Assembly: GCA_015490105.1 (NCBI GenBank)
Contig: WFYK01000187.1
Coordinates: forward strand, 1 to 17,986
Reading direction: 5' to 3'
DNA from: Aquificaceae bacterium
GTDB lineage: Bacteria > Aquificota > Aquificia > Aquificales > Aquificaceae
DNA length: 17,986 bases
Shown here: piece after piece, positions 13,296-17,986 of the stretch
How the letters are laid out: every line of letters begins with the position of its first letter
Position numbering within the stretch: the stretch's first letter is position 1
Notes under the pieces: generated by a model
Databases searched by the model: none
The model's input: only the letters and a program-made list of their open reading frames with translations
Told to the model about the DNA's origin: nothing
Program-made: the position numbers and the translations under genes

Positions 13296-14573
13296 GTGAA
13301 AGTTCTGGTAGTAGGAAACGGAGGACGAGAGCACGCTATAGTTTGGAAGTTAAGTCAGAGTCCTTTAGTTTCCAAAATCTTCGTAGCTAAGGGAAACGCA
13401 GGTGCTTGGAAGATATCCCACAAGGTGGATATAGATCCCACCGACGTAGAAGCTTTGGCGGAGTTTGCCCTAAGGGAAGGCATAGACTTTACCGTGGTCG
13501 GTCCCGAAGCACCTTTGGTAGCCGGTATAGAAGATGCTTTCAGAAAAAGGGGCTTGAAGCTCTTCGGACCTTCAAAAGAGGCTTCCCAGCTTGAAGGGAG
13601 CAAAGCCTTTGCTAAAAATTTCATGAAAAAATACAGTGTTCCTACCGCTGAGTATAGAACCTTCGAAGATTACGATCAGGCGGTAAAGTTCGTAAAAGAA
13701 AAGGGATCTCCTATAGTGGTAAAAGCGGACGGACTCGCGGGGGGCAAAGGTGCTGTCGTTTGCCAAAGCGTGGAAGAGGCTCTAAGTGCTTTGAAAAAGA
13801 TAATGAAAGACAAAGTTTTTGGAGAAGCGGGTTCCAAAGTTGTCATAGAGGAGTTCTTAGAAGGTGAAGAAGCTTCTTACATAGTCATGGTAAACGGAGA
13901 AAAATACGTTCCTCTGCCTACCTCTCAGGATCACAAGAGGTTGCTCGACGGAGATAGAGGACCGAATACGGGAGGTATGGGTGCTTACTCACCCGCGCCT
14001 GTCATTACCCCTGAGGTGGAGGAAAGGATAAAAGAAGAGATCGTGGAAAGAACCCTCAAAGGTTTGAAGGAAGAAGGAATCTACTTTAGGGGTTTCCTCT
14101 ACGCGGGCCTTATGATTACCTCCGAGGGGCCCAAAGTTCTTGAGTTCAACGTTCGCCTCGGTGATCCGGAAGCCCAGCCCCTGCTCATGAGAATAAAAGG
14201 GGACTTTCTCAAAGCTTTGATCGACTTCTACGAAGGCAGGGAGGTTTCCCTTGAAATAGACGAGAGGTGGACCTTAGGGGTAGTCCTTGCCTCCAGGGGA
14301 TATCCGGAAAAGCCGGAAAAAGGGAAGGTAATAGAGGGACTTGAAGAAGCGGAGTCTTTAAAAGATGTAATCGTTTTCCACGCAGGAACCACTTTGAGGG
14401 ACGGTAAGGTCATTACCAACGGAGGAAGGGTTCTCAGTGTTTGCGCTTGGGGCAGGGACTTGAAGGAAGCAAAGCAAAAGGCTTACGATGCGGTCTCCCG
14501 TATAAGGTTTGAGGGCATGATCTACAGGAAAGATATAGGGGACAAGGCTTTCAAGCACCTTCCTACCTCTTGA
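13296..14573 (+). CDS. purD: Phosphoribosylamine-glycine ligase (GAR synthetase)
   Basis: A 425-residue ATP-grasp enzyme that joins glycine to phosphoribosylamine in step two of purine synthesis. Motifs: GNGGREHA (7-14), VVGPEAPLVAGIED (68-80), KADGLAGGKGAVV (143-155), the ATP-grasp core LEGEEASYIVM, QDHKRLLDGDRGPNTGGMGAYSPAP, and the catalytic metal segment LEFNVRLGDPEAQPLL. The length is normal for the family. The start is GTG at 13296, where the glycine-rich nucleotide loop begins at once; no Shine-Dalgarno site is present. It lies 8 bases after the amidotransferase-like gene and may be read from the same transcript or from its own -10 box. Its TGA stop is part of the -35 box of the tRNA promoter. 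Confidence 0.97.
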   Translation: MKVLVVGNGGREHAIVWKLSQSPLVSKIFVAKGNAGAWKISHKVDIDPTDVEALAEFALREGIDFTVVGPEAPLVAGIEDAFRKRGLKLFGPSKEASQLEGSKAFAKNFMKKYSVPTAEYRTFEDYDQAVKFVKEKGSPIVVKADGLAGGKGAVVCQSVEEALSALKKIMKDKVFGEAGSKVVIEEFLEGEEASYIVMVNGEKYVPLPTSQDHKRLLDGDRGPNTGGMGAYSPAPVITPEVEERIKEEIVERTLKGLKEEGIYFRGFLYAGLMITSEGPKVLEFNVRLGDPEAQPLLMRIKGDFLKALIDFYEGREVSLEIDERWTLGVVLASRGYPEKPEKGKVIEGLEEAESLKDVIVFHAGTTLRDGKVITNGGRVLSVCAWGRDLKEAKQKAYDAVSRIRFEGMIYRKDIGDKAFKHLPTS

Positions 14574-14597
14574 CCTGATGTGAAGCGGTTTTATAAT
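14570..14597 (+). promoter_or_regulatory. Promoter of tRNA-Arg
   Basis: TTGACC (14570-14575) overlaps the purD stop codon and is followed after 16 bases by a perfect TATAAT (14592-14597). Transcription should start near 14604, about six bases before the mature tRNA. The same TTGACC hexamer is used in the promoter at 32-60. Confidence 0.7.
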
Positions 14598-14609
14598 TTT
14601 TATCTGGCA

Positions 14610-14686
14610 GTCCCCGTAGCTCAGGTGGATAGAGCGCGAGATTCCTAATCTCGAGGTCGGAGGTTCGAGTCCTCCCGGGGACGCCA
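14610..14686 (+). tRNA. tRNA-Arg (anticodon CCT)
   Basis: A full cloverleaf can be drawn: acceptor stem GTCCCCG/CGGGGAC (14610-14616 with 14676-14682), D stem GCTC/GAGC, anticodon stem CGAGA/TCTCG around the loop TTCCTAA with anticodon CCT at 14644-14646, a five-base variable loop AGGTC, and T stem GGAGG/CCTCC with loop TTCGAGT. The discriminator base is G at 14683 and CCA is encoded at 14684-14686. It reads AGG codons, which are frequent in this window. Confidence 0.97.
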
Positions 14687-14696
14687 TTTAAACTCC

Positions 14697-16400
14697 TTGG
14701 ACAACCTCCTTTGGATCCTTTCCCGTGTTAAACGCCATTTCCCCTTACTTCTTCTTGCACTTTTGGGTTCTATACTCCAATCCGCGGGAGCCACGGCGGT
14801 GACCCTAATGGTAAAGAAGGTGGTGGACGACGTTTTCATCCTTAAGGATATAGACTCCCTCTTTAAAATCACCCTCTTTATGCTTCTTTCCGCCTTCGTT
14901 ATGCAGGCAGGATTTTTCCTGTCGAGGATTTCTGTTATAACCGCCTCCGAAAGGGTTTTGAGAGACATAAGAGAAGAGGTTTTTGCAAAGATTTTAAGAC
15001 TTCCTTCAAGGTTTTTTGTAAAAGCGAAGGGAGGGGATCTTGTCAGTAGGATAGTCAGCGACGTAGATAAGCTGAGGCAGGTTCTTGTGGATCAGTTTCC
15101 CACGCTGATGAGAGAACCCTTCGTAGGCTTGGCCCTTCTCGGAGTCCTTTTGTACAGGGATCCGACACTTACGGTGATCCTCTTCGGGGTAGTTCCACTG
15201 ATGGCCTACACGGTTAAGTTTTTCGGTTCAAAAAAAGGAAAGCACTTTAAGAGATCTCAGGAGGCCACCGGTCAGATAGCTCAGGTGATCTCCCAAACGG
15301 TTCAAGGGATAGACAACTTAAAGGTCTTCAACGCCCACAACATTATCTTGAGGTTTTTCAAAGAGTTTAACAAAAGGGTTTACAAGGCTTCAGTCAAAGC
15401 GGAGTTTTACGTTACCGGGAACACCGCCCTAAACTATATATTTGGATACACGGTAGTTGCGGGAGTGCTGTTTTACGGAGGCTTCAGGATAGCCAGAGGA
15501 GATCTCACCCCCGGGGATTTCATATCTTTCCTGACCGCCCTTTTTATGATCCAGCCCCCTCTTCTGGGGACCCAAAGGGCCCTTATGAACCTGAGGGGTG
15601 CCCTTCCCGTTATAGGAAGGGTAAGGGAGATACTAAAAAGTGAAGAAGAAAGGGACGGAGGAAAAACATTTCAAGGACTCAGGAAGGAGCTGGTTTTCAA
15701 CGACGTTCGCGTCAAAGCGGGAGACAAAGAAATTCTAAAGGGGGTTTCTTTGAAGATCGCGAAAGGGGAGAGGGTAGGTATAGTGGGAAGGACGGGATCC
15801 GGTAAGAGCACCCTCGTCAAGATCCTTCCGAGGCTTTTAGATTACGAAGGCAGTGTCAAAGTAGACGGCACTGAGCTTTCGGAGTTTTCCCTCGAGAGTG
15901 TGAGGTCAAAGATAGGATTTTCAACCCAAGAGGTATTTATCCTAAACGGAACGGTAAGGGAAAACCTGCTTATCGCTAAAAAGGATGCTACAGAGGAAGA
16001 AATGAAGAGGGCTTTGGATCTTGCGGTTTGCGATTTCGTAGATAGGATAGGAGGGTTGGACGCTCAGGTGGGGGAGAGGGGCTACGCTCTTTCGGGAGGA
16101 GAAAGGCAAAGGCTTTCCCTTGCGAGGATATTTTTGAAAAATCCTGACATCGTAATATTAGATGAGGCTACTTCCGCCCTTGATATGAACACGGAAAAGA
16201 AGGTTTTGAAAAACCTCTTTGAGTTTTTCAAAGACAGAACTATGATCGTGGTAGCTCATAGACTCTCAAACATCGTAGACTGCGACAGGATTGTGGTGAT
16301 CAAGGAAGGACGCGTAGTCGAAGAGGGAACCTTCTACTCGCTTATAGAAAAGAAGGGAGAGTTTTATAACCTCTTTAAAGAAGCTAAGGCACTCTCGTAG
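14697..16400 (+). CDS. MsbA-like ABC exporter (fused membrane and ATPase domains)
   Basis: A 567-residue half-transporter of the ABC-B type. The transmembrane part (about 14-300) begins with helix one at HFPLLLLALLGSIL and resembles MsbA/lipid flippase exporters. The ATPase part has Walker A GRTGSGKST (364-372), Q-loop Gln411, signature LSGGERQ (465-471), Walker B IVILDE (485-490) with catalytic Glu490, and switch His521. It works as a homodimer or with a partner; the substrate is unknown, lipid or drug export being the usual roles. The start is TTG at 14697: the frame is blocked by a TAA at 14646-14648 and no ATG or GTG precedes helix one. The gene lies 10 bases after the tRNA, with no Shine-Dalgarno site. 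The 3' end overlaps the convergent patatin gene by 37 bases. Confidence 0.93.
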   Translation: MDNLLWILSRVKRHFPLLLLALLGSILQSAGATAVTLMVKKVVDDVFILKDIDSLFKITLFMLLSAFVMQAGFFLSRISVITASERVLRDIREEVFAKILRLPSRFFVKAKGGDLVSRIVSDVDKLRQVLVDQFPTLMREPFVGLALLGVLLYRDPTLTVILFGVVPLMAYTVKFFGSKKGKHFKRSQEATGQIAQVISQTVQGIDNLKVFNAHNIILRFFKEFNKRVYKASVKAEFYVTGNTALNYIFGYTVVAGVLFYGGFRIARGDLTPGDFISFLTALFMIQPPLLGTQRALMNLRGALPVIGRVREILKSEEERDGGKTFQGLRKELVFNDVRVKAGDKEILKGVSLKIAKGERVGIVGRTGSGKSTLVKILPRLLDYEGSVKVDGTELSEFSLESVRSKIGFSTQEVFILNGTVRENLLIAKKDATEEEMKRALDLAVCDFVDRIGGLDAQVGERGYALSGGERQRLSLARIFLKNPDIVILDEATSALDMNTEKKVLKNLFEFFKDRTMIVVAHRLSNIVDCDRIVVIKEGRVVEEGTFYSLIEKKGEFYNLFKEAKALS

Positions 16401-17113
16401 CCTATTTCAAAGAGTTCTCTTGCTTTCCCTATCTCAAAAGGGGATATACTTTCCACCGGCGGAGATAAAACTACATCGCACATCCTCTTTCTGCTTTCAA
16501 CATTTGACCTTACCGCTATGAAAAGACTCCTTACCAGGACGGATATCAGATTTACACTCGAACGCATTTTTCCTAAAGGGTTCACGTCCACACATATACA
16601 GGGGATATTCGAATCCTGGAAAGGTTCCACGGGTAAGTTGTTAGCCACGCCTCCGTCGACAAGAACCTTCCCGTCCCACTCAACCGGCTCAAATATACCC
16701 GGAAGGGCACAGCTACCTATAACCGCCTTCTTGAGGTTTCCCTCACTAAGATACAGAGCTTTGCCTTCGAAAAGATCTGTAACGCACACGAAAACCCTTT
16801 TAGGAAGTCCTTCTATCCTTTCGCACGGAACAAAACGGTGAAGTTCCCTCATCAAGGGTTCCGCGGGTATGAGACCGCGGGATATACTGCTTATCCTGGG
16901 CCTCAGAAGTTTAAGCCAGTTGGTTTCCAAGACAATCTTGATCATATCTTCGGGGGAATACCCCCAAGCGTAAAAAACGGAAACTAAAGCACCCGCACTG
17001 GCACCGCTGAGTGCTTCCACGTGAAAACCCAAATCCTCTAAAGCTTTCAAAACTCCTATGTGGGCGACCCCTCTCGCAGCACCTCCCGAGAGCACCAAAT
17101 TTACCTTTTTCAC
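16364..17113 (-). CDS. Patatin-like phospholipase (RssA type)
   Basis: A 249-residue predicted serine acyl hydrolase. The patatin marks are all present: oxyanion-hole GGAARG (10-15), nucleophile elbow GASAG with Ser39 (37-41), and the catalytic DGG with Asp153 (VDGGVANNLPV). The length and layout match the short bacterial RssA/YchK group that hydrolyses phospholipid or lysophospholipid acyl esters; the true substrate is unknown. No signal peptide is visible, so it is cytoplasmic or peripheral. The start is GTG at 17113, overlapping the stop of the FlhB-like gene by four bases. Its 3' end overlaps the ABC exporter gene. Confidence 0.92.
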   Translation of the reverse strand: MKKVNLVLSGGAARGVAHIGVLKALEDLGFHVEALSGASAGALVSVFYAWGYSPEDMIKIVLETNWLKLLRPRISSISRGLIPAEPLMRELHRFVPCERIEGLPKRVFVCVTDLFEGKALYLSEGNLKKAVIGSCALPGIFEPVEWDGKVLVDGGVANNLPVEPFQDSNIPCICVDVNPLGKMRSSVNLISVLVRSLFIAVRSNVESRKRMCDVVLSPPVESISPFEIGKARELFEIGYESALASLKRL

Positions 17114-17367
17114 CTCGACCTTACCCTCTTTACGAACACCAAAACTCTCGCAACCGCTTCGTATAAAACGGGCGGAATCTCCTCGTATATTTCAACGTTT
17201 ACAAGAGCCTCCACTAAATCTTTGTCCTCCACTATGGGAACTCCCTCCTTCTTTGCAATCTCTATTATCTTTTCCGCCAATGTTCCCTTACCTTTGGCTA
17301 CCACAAAGGGGGCGTCTCTCTTTTCCGGATCGTATCTTAAAGCTACCGCTTTTTTCTTTTCCTCCAT
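17110..17367 (-). CDS. Stand-alone FlhB C-terminal-domain homologue
   Basis: An 85-residue protein equal to the cytoplasmic C-terminal domain of the flagellar export gate protein FlhB: AVALRYDPEKRDAPFVVAKGKG, then IIEIAKKEGVPIVEDKDL, then EEIPPVLYEAVARVLVFV. The autocleavage motif NPTH that precedes this domain in full FlhB is replaced by a Lys-rich start, so the protein mimics the part left after cleavage. Short homologues of this type are known beside FliK-like genes, for example the ylqG-ylqH pair of Bacillus subtilis, and can partly replace the FlhB domain in Salmonella. Here it follows a FliK-like frame by 5 bases and overlaps the patatin gene. ATG at 17367. Confidence 0.9.
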   Translation of the reverse strand: MEEKKKAVALRYDPEKRDAPFVVAKGKGTLAEKIIEIAKKEGVPIVEDKDLVEALVNVEIYEEIPPVLYEAVARVLVFVKRVRSR

Positions 17368-17372
17368 GCTCG

Positions 17373-17986
17373 TTAAACCCTCAAAGTGAAACTCGCGTCC
17401 TCCTCTACGATCTCCCTCACATGATCTTCCAAAGGTTTTGAATTTTCCGCAATATCAACGGTAGCTTCAAGGCCTAAACTTTTGAGATCCTTTTCCAGCT
17501 CTCCCCTCTCTTCTTCTACCCTGATCCTGAGGTAAGGGGAATCGGTAAAAAATCGGACCCTCAGTTTCTTCGGATCCCTAACCTTGGGAGCTTCCAACGT
17601 TATCGTAAGTTCGCCTTCAGGAAAAGAAAGATGAATAAGAATACGAAATACGTTCCTTGCGGAGAAGAGGATCAAGCCTCTCCAATCCTCTCCCTTTACA
17701 GGGAGTAGAAAGGATCTCTTGGAAAAAGCTACAAACTGCTGAAGTAAACTCAGTGCTTCGAGCTTACCTAAGTTTTCCCTAATATCTTTGGGAATTTCCC
17801 TCTGAAGGGAAGCTTCCACTTCCTTCAGGGTTTGTGACTCTTCGGAAAATCTGCTCAGCAACTCCTTGGCCTTCTTTAGGGGATCCTCTTCAAGGGCTTT
17901 GAAGGTTTGAGCTTTAGAGAGAAGGTCGTTAAATATGCTTTCCAAGTTGCCCTGATTGGCTTTGGGTGGGATCTCTACCTCAACTC
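17373..17986 (-). CDS. FliK-like hook-length-control-related protein (5' end outside window)
   Basis: The frame ends at 17373 and stays open to the window edge at 17986, so the true start lies outside; TTG at 17945 is not a convincing start, because VEVEIPPKANQGN is encoded just before it in frame. At least 203 residues are visible. The N-terminal part is helical and charged; the C-terminal part (GELTITLEAPKVRDPKKLRVRFFTDSPYLRIRVEEERGELEKDLKSLGLEA) follows the pattern of the FliK C-terminal domain, a compact alpha/beta fold that contacts FlhB. Pairing with the FlhB-like gene 5 bases downstream supports this. The match is by pattern and context, so moderately sure. Confidence 0.65.
   Translation of the reverse strand, partial: VEVEIPPKANQGNLESIFNDLLSKAQTFKALEEDPLKKAKELLSRFSEESQTLKEVEASLQREIPKDIRENLGKLEALSLLQQFVAFSKRSFLLPVKGEDWRGLILFSARNVFRILIHLSFPEGELTITLEAPKVRDPKKLRVRFFTDSPYLRIRVEEERGELEKDLKSLGLEATVDIAENSKPLEDHVREIVEEDASFTLRV

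Noticed and set aside
14645..14968. Minus-strand frame ending in WRPREDSNLRPRD across the tRNA, and a companion frame at 14358-14687 containing GGLEPPTSRLG
   Set aside because: These peptides are the well-known false proteins produced by translating the antisense strand of tRNA genes. Both also lie opposite purD or the ABC exporter.
17943..17945. TTG as the start of the FliK-like gene
   Set aside because: The frame continues without a stop to the window edge and encodes plausible sequence, so the gene is treated as partial.

Overview
The window looks like a dense piece of chromosome from a thermophilic member of the Aquificaceae (Aquifex/Hydrogenobacter/Thermocrinis group). The strongest sign is a leucyl-tRNA synthetase gene that stops before the KMSKS loop, as in the split alpha/beta LeuRS of Aquifex aeolicus. 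The dihydroorotase also keeps the Aquifex-type metal-site residues at the same positions (H61, H63, D153, H180, C181, H232, D305). Proteins are short, rich in Lys and Glu, and gene spacing is minimal. No mobile element, CRISPR array or rRNA was seen. No gap without a gene exceeds about 125 bases.

Layout. (1) 1-1503, plus strand: the tail of an unknown upstream frame, then an SCO copper chaperone, a PCu(A)C copper chaperone and a thioredoxin-fold lipoprotein with only one active-site cysteine. This looks like a copper-delivery set for a terminal oxidase. (2) 1511-2326, plus: a ThiF/MoeB-type adenylyltransferase. (3) 2323-6799, minus: an operon scpA-pgpA-leuS(alpha)-unknown 106-aa protein-pyrC, with overlaps or gaps of 10 bases or less. 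(4) 6890-11179, plus: a six-gene copper-handling operon. It holds a TolC/CusC-like outer-membrane protein, a CusB-like adaptor with a YtkA-like N-terminal part and a natural Gly5-His5 tail, a DUF411 protein, a methionine-packed secreted protein, a DUF2231 membrane protein and a NosL-family protein with a His-rich tail. No RND (CusA) pump gene is present. (5) 11176-12538, minus: a DegT-family aminotransferase and a small helical-repeat protein. (6) 12559-14573, plus: a glutamine-amidotransferase-fold protein of unknown role and purD. (7) 14610-14686: tRNA-Arg(CCT), followed 10 bases later by an MsbA-like ABC exporter that starts at TTG. (8) 16364-17986, minus: a FliK-like protein cut by the window edge, a stand-alone FlhB C-terminal-domain protein and a patatin-like phospholipase.

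Three architectural patterns stand out. First, genes at the head of transcription units have a -10-like hexamer (TATAAT, TAAAAT, TATACT and similar) only about 5-10 bases before the start codon and usually no Shine-Dalgarno sequence. Several genes inside operons instead carry clear GGAGG-type sites. This suggests widespread leaderless or nearly leaderless transcripts. Several of these -10 boxes reuse the TAA stop codon of the preceding gene. Second, all three convergent gene pairs overlap at their 3' ends (4, 4 and 37 bases), leaving no room for ordinary intergenic terminators. Third, the copper theme occurs in two separate operons, one for delivery to an oxidase and one for periplasmic sequestration or export.
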